Shown piece after piece: positions 1 through 12,030 of a stretch of 64,000 nucleotides of DNA (the stretch's first letter is position 1; the number at the start of each line of letters is the position of its first letter). The position numbers were made by a program, and so were the translations under genes. Under the pieces are notes generated by a model. The model ran no database searches. It was not told where the DNA came from and worked only from the letters and a program-made list of their open reading frames with translations. The DNA is from Rachycentron canadum. Taxonomy: Eukaryota; Chordata; Actinopteri; Carangiformes; Rachycentridae. The stretch covers positions 8,632,795 to 8,696,794 of the forward strand of contig CM076666.1 of the NCBI GenBank assembly GCA_038496675.1, given 5' to 3'.

Positions 1-268
1 TAGTTGTAACACTTCAGTCGTGCTCATGGGGCTCTGCCTGAATGGATGTTATTCCGCATTTCCCATAGTAAATCAAAAAGGGCATCACCATAGTTGCCCA
101 TCGTTTCTGAATCAAACAAACAGCCTCCGAACAGGGGCGACAGACGAGGGGTCACACAAGGAGAGAAACAGAGGCTATTATCAGAGCACTGGAGGGAGAT
201 GTCAGTCAGTAACACAAACATTTACTGAAGGATTATACAGTACACCAGAGTTTTACAGTTATAGCCGC

Positions 269-270
<2 letters not shown>

Positions 271-318
<48 letters not shown>

Positions 319-339
319 ACACACACACACACACACACA
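271..339. repeat. (CA)n microsatellite
   Basis: About 34 CA units with one CAGA interruption near 313. It creates a poly-TH stretch in an otherwise meaningless open frame (20-424). Confidence 0.97.
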
Positions 340-2071
340 AACCGTATCACTCAAGAGGATAGATTCTGACAAGCATATCTGTAGTCCCTTAACTATTCAG
401 GAATGTGATAATAACTGGAAATGAAGACTTGATTAAAAAATAACTAACCCAAACTTGTTTAAATTGTATGACACGCATGAAATTTCAAAAGGAAGAATTG
501 GGAATTTCCAGTAGCTTGGGATATTATTCCACATTATGTAACCAAATAGTTGCAAATACTACAGCTGCATCTTCTCTTGCTTTCCAGCTCCTCTCTGCTG
601 AGTCAAGTGTGCACGGTCCAATCCAGGCTCAGGGGGCTTCTGTCTTCTTCTTACCAGCTCCTTGGTAAGATGGAGCCAGTGCTTATCACGGTGCTGCCAT
701 GGCAAACATAACCACCCTCTGGCATCTCCTCCCTGCAGCTGCAACAGAGTTTCCCAAGGAGAAATCTGTTCACTCTCTGAAGCTTTTTCAGGATACAGGA
801 GAACCCTGCTTAGAGGTGATAGTGGAAGTCAAAAATGCCAAACATCCGCTGGTTCCAGCTTCTCAAATGTGACAATTTGCTGCTTTTCTGTGTTGCATTT
901 CATTGTAAATTGGATGTCTTTGGGTGTGGAATAGTTGTTCTTCCATAACAAGCATTTGAAGGTGTTTTTTTTTTTTTTTTTAATCCCTCTGAGGGATAAA
1001 AACAAGCATTTTTCTCTATTTTAATAACTAGGTGTCATCTTCAATTGGGACTTCAAATTTGACACACTGTTGTGCATTTCATTTTAGTCAGTGTCTATTT
1101 CAGAATTGAAGTATTTTCCACAGTTTAGGAATATGGTGAGTTTTTCATACTTTTGTCCATCCTGAACTTTGTAACTTTACAACAGGGTTGACTCTGACAT
1201 TGCCTGCAGCAAGTGCCCCCAAAATTGAGACACCAGTATCCTGACTGGGACCAGGATGAGAGACACTATTTTCCTAACCTGTTTCCTTCAGTACAAAGTG
1301 AAAGTGAAATAAATCATCCCACGTACATACAAAATACAAACTAGAACCGTCAAGAATGGCAAACTCTTCAGTTCTTTGTGTGAAGAGTGTGTTCTTTATG
1401 GGAATAAACAAGGCAGTGGTTGATGTGAAACTACAAGAATAGGTCAAAACCTATTATAAGGGTGGACCAGCTATGGACGGATCCTGATTTTATAACTGTC
1501 ATGTCATCTGACAGCATCACCAAACACTGAAAATAAAGAAAAAAGACTGTGCTGTGATTTCAGATATAATTACTTACGGTTGCTCAGAGAGAAAGTTAGT
1601 TCTCTATCTAAGCTCAAATCTTTCACATTTTGTCTAGCACAGAGCACATACACTGTTTGGGATCAACAATAGTTTTGCTTTTATTTACAACTCCAAAACA
1701 TAACAGATTTTTATTTGAGGCAGGCTTGTATTAAAAGCGGGTCTTTCTAACTCACTCTGTTTGATATGTAAAATTGACCATAGCTGTATTTTTGTTTGTC
1801 CTGTTTGCTGCATTTATGTTAATGTTAATACAAACTCAACACTTTCTGTAACTGTTTCATTAATATCCCTCTAGCATTTCAGTGGGTAGATGCCCTTTGT
1901 TTTTTTAACAGTGCTTTTATTGTTGTGTTGCACTGTATTGTCTCATTTCTGGTTGTTAGTGTTTCTGATTACATGCTATTTAGATCTGCTAGTTTCAGCA
2001 GATCTACAGTTATCTACAGATCTGCAGTTAACATAGCCCCAAGCCCTGCTTGGCATCCATACATGGTTTAT
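340..2071. other. Unannotated non-coding stretch
   Basis: No recognisable gene or transposon. It holds a 17-bp poly-T run (965-981) and a 9-bp inverted repeat around agatctgct (1982-1990 and 1997-2005). Open frames are short and low complexity. Confidence 0.5.
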
Positions 2072-2470
2072 ATCCATCCATCCATTTTCTTCTTCTTCTC
2101 CTTCTTCTTATCTGTGGTCAAGTTTTGGTGGCAGGCTGAAACAGGCTAAGCAAGGAATTTCCAGCTCCTCCTTGGGGGTCCCAAGGTGTTCCCAGGCCAG
2201 ATGGGATTAGCAATCCCCGGCGAGTTCTGGGTCTACACTGGGGTCTCTTCCCAGTTAGACATGTCCGGAAAACCTTGGTAGGCCTCCTACTCATCTGATT
2301 AGTAATCTGATTAATCATCTGATTAGGAGGCCTACCATTCACCTTCCTTTCAAGGTTTTAAGATGCCTTACCCAGCTCATCTGGCTCCTTCTGGCATAAG
2401 TGTGCAGCAAACAGGCCCTTCACCCGCTCTCTGAGGTTTAGTCCAGCCACCCTCAGTAATGTCAGTAACT
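2072..2470 (-). mobile_element. RTE/Rex3-like LINE, 3' end fragment
   Basis: The minus strand encodes the decayed extreme C-terminus of an RTE-clade reverse transcriptase polyprotein. The frame contains CLTGKRPQCRPRTRRG, then LGTPWDPQGGAGNSLLSL. This matches the tail of the abundant teleost RTE/Rex3-type element, and the same region recurs at 8835-9130 here. The element ends in a short (ATCC)n tract at 2072-2085, which on the coding strand is the GGAT/GATG-type tail known for Rex3. The fragment is 5'-truncated, as usual for LINEs, and carries a local inverted duplication at 2277-2336 not expected in the family. The family call is from remembered motifs. It has no coding capacity today. Confidence 0.75.
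2277..2336. repeat. 13-bp perfect inverted repeat inside LINE tail
   Basis: The arm ggtaggcctccta (2277-2289) is repeated in inverse as taggaggcctacc (2324-2336). The 34-bp loop contains three near-tandem copies of atctgatta. Confidence 0.9.
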
Positions 2471-5400
2471 GCACTGTATGCTAGTGTATGCTATACATTT
2501 CACACAAAGACACAAAATTGAAATACCAACTGGTTACTTCCAGACTTGACTTTTCTTCAACCTAAAACTACAAATTCAAAAGCCTCGATCAGTCCAGAGG
2601 AAGATGTGGTGCGCTCTAATAATGCAACTTCTCTCCCATATGGAGAAAAAAAAAATCATAATCTGGTTCTCACTCAAACAGCACTAAAAATGGAAAAATA
2701 TTTCTCCTATAACAGCAGCAATGTCACACTCATAGATCAACACGACAGGTATTACAAACTTCTCCTCTTGCATGACAATGAGGAATTACTCAGTGCATAA
2801 CAAGAGATGTTAATGTTGACTGTGTATCTGTTTGTGCTGAATGCTCTCCGTCTCATATTTTTGATATGCTGGTGCCAATAGTAGGATTGCATTGCAAAGG
2901 CTGCCACATTTGTCACCTTTATACACTTGCAACCCTGCGCCTTTGTGAAGTTGTATAGCCATTGTGAACACTGCAGTCAACATCAGAATTTAAAAACCCA
3001 TAGACCGAGTGCTCAGTCTGTTAGTCCAGAGAGTGGTGGAAGATTTCTTATTCTGAGTTCCCTGCACCATGGTGGTTTATGAGAGGTCAGCCAACCAGAC
3101 TACATTACATGAGATTATGGGCCTATTCTTTACCATTAGGCCTATATCTGACACATGCTCTAGGCTAAAGTTCAGTATTCGTAATTACTATTCCAAGATC
3201 TCTTGAAGCTATTTTGAAGACTGAGACCATTGTTGTGATCTTAAACCTTTAGGTGTCAGGGTCAAGATTTCAAAAGGCTGTGGCTTGAAAGTGGTTAGAG
3301 ATAAAGGGAAACTGTAAATGAGAGAAAGATTGTGTATGACCATGTGTTGGTCATACTCTCTTTTGATCTTTTGATGCACCATCACTATCACTGTTATTAC
3401 ACGACCAATCCTTTAGGAGATGACCGATTGTCATCCCCTAAAGGCAGATATTCTCCTCCAGAATCAGAATCACCGAATAACAGATTCGTAAGAACGAGTG
3501 AGCTTCCTTTGTCTGCTTCAATTTACTTGAGCACAATGGACAGAATTGCTTCTGCGTCAATGCACGTTCAGAGCATCTTTCCTCCGCTATCTCCTTCAAT
3601 ACTTTGAATTGGAACATGACATAATTTTGGGTTTGAATCAAAGTAGTGCATGTCTGCTAACTAGTGGTAGAGAGTACGAACGAGATTTGGCTCTGTAATT
3701 TGAACTATGGTCTGTTTTATTCAGCATTGTTGTTTGTTGCAATTTTAGGACTTTGGCATTCTGAGGGTTAGGATTATGTGTAATTCCTTCCTCTCCCTTA
3801 TGAAAGTGCACAAGAACAACAGTGTATAATATTCTATCCTACCTGATATCAGAAGACGTAAAATAACATTTGGGTTATTTTGTGGAGATTTATTATCTGT
3901 GTAGCTGTCCAGCAGGCTTCAGTTTGGTGCAAATTATTGTGAAAATGCAGTATGTGTTTTGATTGTTTGAAGTGTTTTTCTCTCAGCGGGAAAGGAGGTT
4001 GGATGCCGACCCACTTGCTGCATCATGGCAAGGGTCTGAATTTCTTTTACAGTAAATGCAGGTCTCATACGACAGTCAGCTCACAGGCCATGATTGTTGA
4101 GGCAGAGTGCACAATTCTATATCCAGCTGCTTCCTGTGTTGAGCAGTGGCATTGTCAAACCACACTATAATTGAAAAGGTAAGCTTCTCCACAGAAAGGC
4201 ACAATTCGGATCCTCAGAAACCCAAATTTTTGAAGCTGCTTCAGAAAAAAAGTCTTTGATGGTGAAGTTTTCATCTTATTTCTTGAGATATTCACTAGTG
4301 TTAGATTGTTAAGCAGCAGCAGTCGAACATGGATGAAACTTTAGTTCTCTGTGCTGATTCTCTTTCAAAGACAAAATCCTACTTCTGTTGCATAAGCAGC
4401 AAACTAACTCATTTTTACAGAATCCCAATTTGAGGTGCAGTCATTTCAGTAATTATCAACACTACACACAGCAGGTTTCAGATCTACCATTGCAGCAGAA
4501 TGAAAAGTGGAGGATATATCCTCTCTAAGCTTGTCCACTGTTTGACAGACAACATGACTTTAACCCCTCTGAATTACAGTCCCACCCTTTCAGTGAAATG
4601 AAAAATCCATGGCTCAACACCTCTCAGTATGGCAGCTGACAAGAAAAACTTAATGACAGTCATTTCTCTTAAGCGGTGGTTGAGATATCCATCGTGTTCT
4701 GGCCCTGAACAAGGCTTATGGAGTACACTGGCATCTGCTTGGCGTGTGATGCAAACAGCCACCAACCTGCAGATGTGGCCTGTGTTCACCCTTTTGCAGG
4801 AACTGTTTAAGGCTAGTTCCCATTCGTGTCTGTACTGGATGAGTGAAAATCTTTTGCTGAAGCAGAAATGTTTTTCGATCCAGAGGGACATGTGTTTGCC
4901 TCTAGTCGCACCATCTAGAATGATTCTGTTTCTTTTTGTGTCAATTTGTGTACTTCCTGTTGAGTTAATAAGCACCCACCGCCTTTGAAAGATGCTTCTG
5001 ATTCAGTCTGAGCACACCTTTTGTTCTTTTCAGCAAACAAATCCCAATTGGGAATTAAAGATGAGATATTTGCATAATTTAATATGACTGCAGGGTTGTA
5101 TTGGTACAAGGATTTGGGTTACTTAAGCAATAAATTCCTCCAAATTAAGGTGCATTTCACAGTTCAGTCGTGAAAAAAAGCCTCAAAGGTTATTGACCTC
5201 TATTCAACAGACTAAGTAAGAGGCCAGAATAATTATGCTGGAAAGATAAAGGTGCATTTCCACCAATTAATTGCAAAAGTTCAATTGTTGTGATATCTCA
5301 CTTGAGTACATTTGTGTGGTGGTCTCTGTTTATGTGGAAATGCAGGTTTGTGTGTATCACCACTGTGTGTTTGTGTGAAAGTGTTTTTGTGTGATTAATG

Positions 5401-5824
5401 GATTAGAGATGGTTAGAGATGGTGCTGTCATATTAGATTATATGGAGTGACAGGCTTCACTGCTTCATCTCATAGATCATATCAGAACAAACCTTTCTCA
5501 CTCCTGCCAATTTTCTGCGTCAGTGCATGTGCTTCTCAAAGCTGTGAGTGTGGGTGCGTATGTGGATATGTGTGTCTGGTATCACTTGAGCATGGTTCAT
5601 AGGCTGTGTTCAAGTGCAGCCACTTTAAGGACTATAGAACCATAAGTCATGTTAAGCCTTTCTCTCAAGGTCAAATGTACCTTTAGGGCAAACTGACAGC
5701 CTGTGTGTACTTAATGCATTGTTTTGTGTTCTGTACCTGATTTTAACTGATCACAAACTCTTTGCATCTCTCACATGTCCCTTATTTCTCAAACAAACCA
5801 GATAAGTGTGTTTTAGCAGCTCAT
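2471..5824. other. Unannotated non-coding stretch
   Basis: Nothing firmly recognisable. There is an imperfect 14-bp hairpin (3411-3424 with 3431-3444, one mismatch). Overlapping open frames of 119 aa (plus, 4629-4988) and 133 aa (minus, 4574-4975) resemble no family I know. TG-rich DNA lies at 5330-5400 and 5540-5580. Confidence 0.5.
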
Positions 5825-6110
5825 GCCTGTATCCCATGGGGGCTCTGTTGGGGGTACTATGGGAGTGTGAGGAACTGGGCCCGTAGTTATGAGCTATTTG
5901 GTCCTTGTGTAATCAAAGTGACAGCTGTGTCTGTACTTTCAGGACAAAGTCAAATATGTTATCAGTGAGTGTTGGACTCCAGCAAGGTTGTTCTTTGTCT
6001 CGTACCTTGTTTGTGATATTCATGGAGATGATCTAAAGGTATGGGGTGTGGGCACCTCAGAATTGTATTGTTGCTCTTTGCAGATGATGTGGTTCTGTTG
6101 CCTTCAACAG
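5825..6110 (+). mobile_element. RTE/Rex3-like LINE, reverse transcriptase core fragment
   Basis: A plus-strand fragment of the same RTE family, broken by frameshifts and stops. It begins with a piece reading IPWGLCWGYYGS. It continues through VGLQQGCSLS, the QGxPLSP-type motif, near 5968-6000. It ends with LLFADDVVLLP (6071-6103), in which the catalytic aspartate pair of the reverse transcriptase is intact (codons 6083-6088). The FADD box, normally near the middle of the polyprotein, is preserved, but both ends of the element are missing. The orientation is opposite to the copies at 2.1 and 8.8 kb, so it is an independent insertion. Non-functional fossil. Confidence 0.8.
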
Positions 6111-7477
6111 AGAGCGGCCTCCGTTACCCCTGGGACGGTTTTGTTCTGATGTTGTTCTGATGCCAGGACAAAAGCTGAGTTTTCCTGTGTTTGTTTCAGA
6201 CTGTGACCGCCAGGGCTCTATTGATCAGATTTTGACTCACCATTGTGCCGCTATGCTGCTTGTGCTTTCATTCAGTGCCAGTGACATTGCATGGTTTGGC
6301 TCAGTACAGCCTGTGTTTCCATAACAATGCCAGAAAGATAACTACAGCTGCATTATTCTTCAGAGACATTTAGTTGTGAACATTTCACCTTTATCAGACT
6401 CTCTGTGTCTTGTTGTATGTTCATCTTAGAGTACACAAGATTAATGAGTTTCATCCAAATGGAAACCTCCGAGGCTGAAAAAACAAAAGCAAAACTGCAG
6501 GTCTTTGAAAGAACTTTAGGCTGCTTGTTAAAATGCCCACATTTACAGCAGAAATAAACATGTTTACAGCCTGATACAAAAAAAATGGTTTAGGTCTCTC
6601 TTTCTAATTTCTACCTTCATGACAACTGGAGGGTGAATTTTATATATTTTAAATTTCTATATGGCTTAAAGTTCTGAATAATTGTGAGCTTGCCGGTTTA
6701 AGTGACAGGTGGGTGTGTACTGAAATCTCTCACCTTTGCTCACCTTCGTTTTTTGTTCAACAGGGAGTTTAGTGTAGCCAGGGCCAACCAAGAGGGTAAT
6801 GACAGAGCAGCCCACTCTGAGCTTTTAAAATCGCTCTTCAGAAATGTCACGCAGGCTATGTCTGTCTTTATTCACACTCTATGATTTCATCTTAGAGGAG
6901 AAAAATTGGGGTGTTATTACACATTAGTTTGATACATTATAGCCTTTAAGTTTGTTAATTGTGTGTTTGGTCACTTTTTCTGATACAAATCAATTCATTA
7001 AAATATACTAAATATACTAAAATAGCTAAAATATGAGGGAGGTGTAGGGAGGTGGAGTCACTTGATACAGTGTAGTGTAGTGGATAGTGAAAAGACAATC
7101 AGATGAACTGATAAACAGAAGATCTGCAAGATCTAACATCTGCCATTGCAATACTGTCAATTGTGTATTATTAGTATGATTTAAATATTTTAAATAATCA
7201 ATATCCATAACCGCAATATCCTGCATTCCCTCAAATCAGGAAACTGTTTCTTATGCTTATATGAGGGCAGCCGGGTTGTTGTCTGAGCTTATCTCAGATG
7301 AGAAGAGCTTTTCTAGCATTAAAGGGAAATTGCAACATGTTTTTGGCAAGAGGATGGCAGATTGCATGGGCTGTGTTATTTTAGTTTGCTTTATGTACAC
7401 CAGCTAATACTGATTAAGCAATTATTGAGGAATAATTTTGTTTTGGGGGATTAGCTCTCTCAGCAGGCTCCTCAGCG
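6111..7477. other. Unannotated non-coding stretch
   Basis: AT-rich DNA without recognised genes or transposons. Short ataaaatatac/taaatatac repeats lie near 6998-7030. Confidence 0.5.
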
Positions 7478-7612
7478 CTGCTTGGATTCATTGAGAGCTC
7501 CTTCAAACATCAGAGTAAAACAGTCTTTTCTGCTAAATCTAAGCGTATAACCATTTGCTATAAATGGTTATATCCTTGATGTTAAGTGTGTCTGACTGAA
7601 ATGAAGCATACT
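7478..7612 (+). repeat. Diverged direct repeat, copy 1
   Basis: Shares an ordered series of blocks with 7926-8014: attcattgagag, tcaaa..cagag, cttttc, atctaa, aaccattt, ctat, tctgactgaaat. It also contains an 11-bp hairpin, tataaccattt/aaatggttata (7546-7556 and 7562-7572). Confidence 0.6.
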
Positions 7613-7925
7613 GTTAGTTCAGGCACAGCACTGGAGCTGGATTCGTGTCGGCTGATTGGCATGAGCTATTTCCAGTATACAGTGACTGACTCATTCTCAG
7701 CTGTGTGGCGAATATCGTCAATATTAATGTGGGGGACACTGATGCAGGGACACGACTGTTAGGCTCCTGATTGCGTCAATGCCAATGTTAATGCTATTTT
7801 CTGCTGCAGCTCCCTCCATGACCCCAGACCCCCCTTTATGCAATATTTTTTATATGGTTCATTTACCCAAAATGTATATTCATATATATGTTGTAGATAT
7901 GGGAATGAACTCTTGCAGTGAATCC

Positions 7926-8014
7926 TTGCTGAAATTCATTGAGAGATCCCTCAAAGAGCAGAGCCTTTTCCACCAGATCTAACTGTAGAACCATTTTCTA
8001 TCTCTGACTGAAAT
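7926..8014 (+). repeat. Diverged direct repeat, copy 2
   Basis: Second copy of the block series at 7478-7612, in the same orientation. It is shorter, mainly because it lacks the segment between the hairpin and tctgactgaaat (8003-8014). Confidence 0.6.
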
Positions 8015-8029
8015 ATCATTATATTGTAT

Positions 8030-8620
8030 GTAATTTTTTGTTTTCTCTAATGAGTTTCCTGAATTTTTGATGGTTTTTCTGCAGTGTGGTTGTGTTTTCT
8101 GTAATTCTGTTGTGTCATTTTGTGAAATACTTTTGTGTTTTCTGTTTTCAGATTTGTTTTGCCAAAAGCTGCTGTTTTCTGAGATACTGTATTTTTTCTT
8201 TAATGTTTCTGTTGTGTAAATCCTCATGTTGTCTTCATAAGTGTGTTGTCATTGTTTTTCTGAAATCTTATTGTTATTTTTACGTTGTGTTGTATGGAAT
8301 GTTTTCTTTTTCATTATTCTGTTTTCTAATGTCGTCTGATGTTTTCACTTGTTTTGTAAGAAAGTTTTATTTAATTCCCATTTTTTTTTCAAAACATTTT
8401 GTGAAAATGTTGTTTAACTTTGTATTTTGCTTTTTCCTCTGATGCTTATTTCTAGTTTTTGAAATATTTTCTATAATGTGCTTGTATTTTGTGAAATGCT
8501 TTTCTTGTGTCAAGTCAGCTTATTTTGTCATATGCCTGTTGTCTTCATGGGTTAGTTGATTTGTTTTGGAAAACGTGTTTTGTTTTCACGTACATCGATT
8601 TTTATAATTCACATAATTCA
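8030..8620. repeat. T-rich degenerate tandem-like DNA
   Basis: The plus strand is strongly T-rich and A-poor, with recurring ttttgtgaaat (near 8110, 8396 and 8488) and gtgttttctg blocks. It looks like an old, decayed short tandem array. The long open frame across it (8086-8442, Phe/Cys/Val-rich) follows from this composition and is not a gene. Confidence 0.55.
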
Positions 8621-8708
8621 TAATTCTCAGAGGACTCTCAGAACTATACTGATCGCTTAACTTTCCTGTCATCAGGTTGACATTTTTGTTCATTATCATG
8701 CTTTATAT

Positions 8709-8834
8709 ATCCATCCATCCATCCATCCATCCATCCATCCATCCATCCATCCATCCATCCATCCATCCATCCATCCATCCATCCATCCATCCATCCATCC
8801 ATCCATCCATCCATCCATCCATCCATCCATCCAT
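8709..8834. repeat. (CATC)n microsatellite, about 31 units
   Basis: An uninterrupted tetranucleotide array of about 126 bp. It sits exactly at the 3' end of the minus-strand RTE/Rex3-like LINE, so it is most likely an expansion of the element's own GATG-type tail. Confidence 0.98.
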
Positions 8835-9990
8835 CTTCTTCTGCTTATCCGGGACCAGGTCACAGTTGCTGTTCCCCAGCAACGCTTTCCAGTTCCTTCT
8901 GAGAGGCCCTGAGATGTTCCCAGTCTAGATGGGATATGTAGTCCCCCCAACAAATTCTGGGTCTTCCCCAAGGTCTTTTCCCAGTCGGACATGCTCAGAA
9001 AGCCTCCAAACGAAGGTGTCCAGGAGGCATCCATATAATATGCCCAAACCACCTCAACTGGCTCCTTTCGACAACAAAGGAGAAGTGGCTCCACTCTGAG
9101 CTTTCTCCAAATGTCCGAGCCCTTCACCCTATCTCTAAGGCTGAGCTCATTCCCCACACGGAGGGGCACTCCACCTTTTTCCAGCTGAGAACCCTGGCCT
9201 CAGACTTGGTGGAGGTGCTGACTCTCATACCCGCCACTTCACATTCAGCTGCAAAACCACAATGAGCACTGGTTGTCATGCTCTGATGAAGCCAACAGAA
9301 CCACATCATCTGCAAAGAGCGGAGATGCAATCCTTAGGTCCCCAAAAGTGGACGCACTCTTGACCTAAGCTGCACCTCGACATCCTGTCCACAAATATCA
9401 TGAACAGGATTGGACAGAAGACTGGCTTGTCAAACTCCCATGATCCCCCAGTACAATTGCAAGGTTAAAGAGCAGATCCACTCTTCCACGGTCTGGATGG
9501 AATCTGCATTGCTCCTCCTGTATCTGAGGTATGACAAACAGTCTGAGTCTCCTTTCCAACACCCTAGGGTACACCTTCCTAGGTAGGCTGAGCAGTGTGA
9601 TACCCCAATAATTGGAGCACACTCTCTAATCCTCCTTTTTAAAAATGGGGACTACCACCCCCCAAAGCATTCTTCCAAAGTATTCCACTGCATGAGATCT
9701 TGAGTTTGGGTCAGCAGTTTCACTCCTTGACCAAGCACAACCTGAACTGGTTTGCCAGAATTTCCTTGAAGCCAAAAGAAAGTCCTTCTCCATAGCCTCA
9801 CCAAACTTCTCCCACACCAGAGTTTTTCCTTCTGCAAACACTGAGGCTGCCACCCTTTTGGTCACGCGGTACCTGTCTACTGATTCCGGAGACCCCTGGG
9901 TGAACCAAGCCCTGGAAGGCCTCTTTCTTTAGCTTGCTGGCTACTCTTACTCTATTGTCTTATTCAGTGTCCTGCCTGACATGGTTTAAA
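8835..9990 (-). mobile_element. RTE/Rex3-like LINE, 5'-truncated, decayed
   Basis: Read on the minus strand from 9990 down, the fragment starts in the linker after the endonuclease: KKEAF and GVSG near 9935-9900, then a frame with AEGKTLVWEKFGEAMEKDF. It continues into the reverse transcriptase (VVPIFKKED; CSNYWGITLLSLPRKVY; IQEEQCRFHPDRG, 9619-9480). A deletion removes much of the palm. The frame then resumes near 9325 with a degraded catalytic region (LQMMWFCW in place of the FADDVVLLA-type box) and CGFAAECEVAGMRVSTS. It runs through the C-terminal domain to the (CATC)n tail. The endonuclease domain is missing, as is typical of truncated insertions. Multiple frameshifts make it inactive. 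This is the most complete RTE copy in the window. Confidence 0.85.
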
Positions 9991-11789
9991 TCAACTACCC
10001 TTTGGTGGGACTTTAATATCAACATGGGTACTTCAGCCTGGGTCATAAAAAATTATATTCTGATCAACAGGAAGAAAAATGGCCCATTAATTACATTCTA
10101 TAAAATGTGAACATAGGTTAAGCATAATTTTTAATCAGTCAGGGCTGTGTTTGGACAGCTGAACTGGTTTATTTATTTATTTTTGGGCAATGACCAAATG
10201 TTGAACTTTTTAAATACTATGTGCATGGGAAGTAGCAGTGACATTCAAAATCAAATGTATGTGTTCAGGCTATTGAGGAAATTTTGATTTTACAAAATAA
10301 GGAGAACTTTTATTTAAAAAAAAAAAAAATGTTTGTTTATTTAAAACCAGACTATTTTAGTGTCATGTTACCATATTGTCACGCATTGGTTCTCATGTTT
10401 CCAGCAAGAAACATTGCTAATGAGTGATTGGTCGCAAAAGTGGAAAATAATTTGTTTGGGTGGGTGGCGGGTGGATGATTTATGTATAGATGTGGCTTTG
10501 GATGACATCAGAGCTGATCCATGCATTACTAATACAAAACACACCCTTCCTTCTGCTCAACAGAATTGTATTTCAAGATATTGAATTCATAGTTAATGTG
10601 TAAACAATACCCACACATATATAGCTTAAAGGAATTCAAAAACATTACATTCATCCATGCAAGCATGCATGACCCCTGAGTTGAAATAGTGTCATCTTCA
10701 CAACTCTGCAGTCGATGTGGTAATGTATGATAATACCTTTGGAAAAACTCCCATTGCTGTCTGAAAGAGTGGAGAGAGTGTTTGTGTACACAACACATTT
10801 GGCCCAGACAAGAAATAATTTCCCCAGTCCCCTAGTGTGTAGTGAACAGGGGAAGGCAAAGAGGTTATATTTGCAAATAGAAATTGATATAAAAAAATGC
10901 AATAAATAGAGAGAGTGAAGAAAAATAAGGGATTCCCCCAGAGACAAAAACTACTTCAGGTCTTCAGGTTGACAGGTACATAAGGCAGTCTATAGATGCT
11001 TTTCACATATCACAAATCATTTATCATATACTTGCTGTGCATCTGAGGCAGGGTGGGGTACAAGCTGATTTAAGTGTGTCGGTATGAATTTCCACACCTG
11101 AATATGAAGGACTGCAAGTGCAGAGTAAAGCTGACAGTGACAATGATAGGAGACACTAAGCACTCACCTCACAGACCTGTCACAAATAGTGAACCACTGC
11201 TGACAACTGTTCCATTGCTGATGACTGAAAAAGCAACACAGAGAAAACAGAGAAAGAGAGTGAAGGTGGAAAAGGGTTGTAAACACTGTGTAAACGCCTG
11301 CCTTGTGTGAAATGTAAAGCATAAAGAAGCACCAACAGTTGCATTAGTGACCCCGTGAGAATCACTGTTGGCATCAGAAACACACAAAGCCAATTGTACT
11401 TTGATCAAACACACACTCCACCTTCTGCTAGGTCATCTCCCCACTCGTGTTACTGAACTATGTTGTTTTTACAGGAAAGACACTCTGTACTGCTCACTAA
11501 ATCTCAGTCAATACAGTTTCTCTGTAGAAATGTCACTCACAGCTGATGTTTATTTTCATGTCAATATATGGATACGGTGGCATTTTCCAAAGCTACACTG
11601 TTTATACTGTGGGTGCACATCTTTCTATGTGTGTCTTAGATTTGTATTGGACATGGAGGCAGCATATCAATGAACATAATCCTGAACGCTGAGTAGACAG
11701 GAAGAAGACGTTGACACAGCGTCCACACCCGGCACAGCATGTCTCATTATCTGCTCATTTTGTCAGGAGGGCTGCTGGTGGGGGTGTTG
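9991..11789. other. Unannotated non-coding stretch
   Basis: AT-rich with a 14-bp poly-A near 10316-10329 and atttatttattt near 10170. No gene recognised. Confidence 0.5.
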
Positions 11790-12030
11790 GTGAGTCTGAG
11801 CAGACAGAAAGGGGCTGGGAGGAAAAGGGTGGGGGGGTAGGGAGCCAGAGCAAGAGATACAGACTCACAGAGAATACAAAAAGGTACAACCATTAAAATA
11901 ATTGAGGAGGAAAGGGGAGTGGATGAGGAAATACAGCTGTGCAAAAGGAAAGACGAAGGAGATAAACAACCCCTTAAGCAAAGAGAGGGCAGGAGAAAGG
12001 ACGAGAAAAAAAAGACATATGAAGACAAAT
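11790..12030. other. Purine-rich tract
   Basis: The plus strand is dominated by G and A over about 240 bp, with g-runs near 11829-11838 and an a-run near 12007. The asymmetry explains the Arg/Lys/Glu-rich open frames on one strand and the Ser/Leu/Phe-rich frame on the other (11747-12133). No gene is supported. Confidence 0.6.

Noticed and set aside
20..424. 134-aa open frame with poly-TH
   Set aside because: Its length comes from translating the (CA)n microsatellite; the rest resembles no protein.
4574..4988. Overlapping 119-aa and 133-aa frames on opposite strands
   Set aside because: Neither resembles a known family; long overlapping antisense frames often arise by chance or from base composition.
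8086..8442. 118-aa Phe/Cys-rich frame
   Set aside because: Explained by the T-rich composition of the region.
8696..9169. 157-aa minus-strand open frame ending in DGWM repeats
   Set aside because: A decayed LINE C-terminus read through into its own (CATC)n tail, not a host gene.
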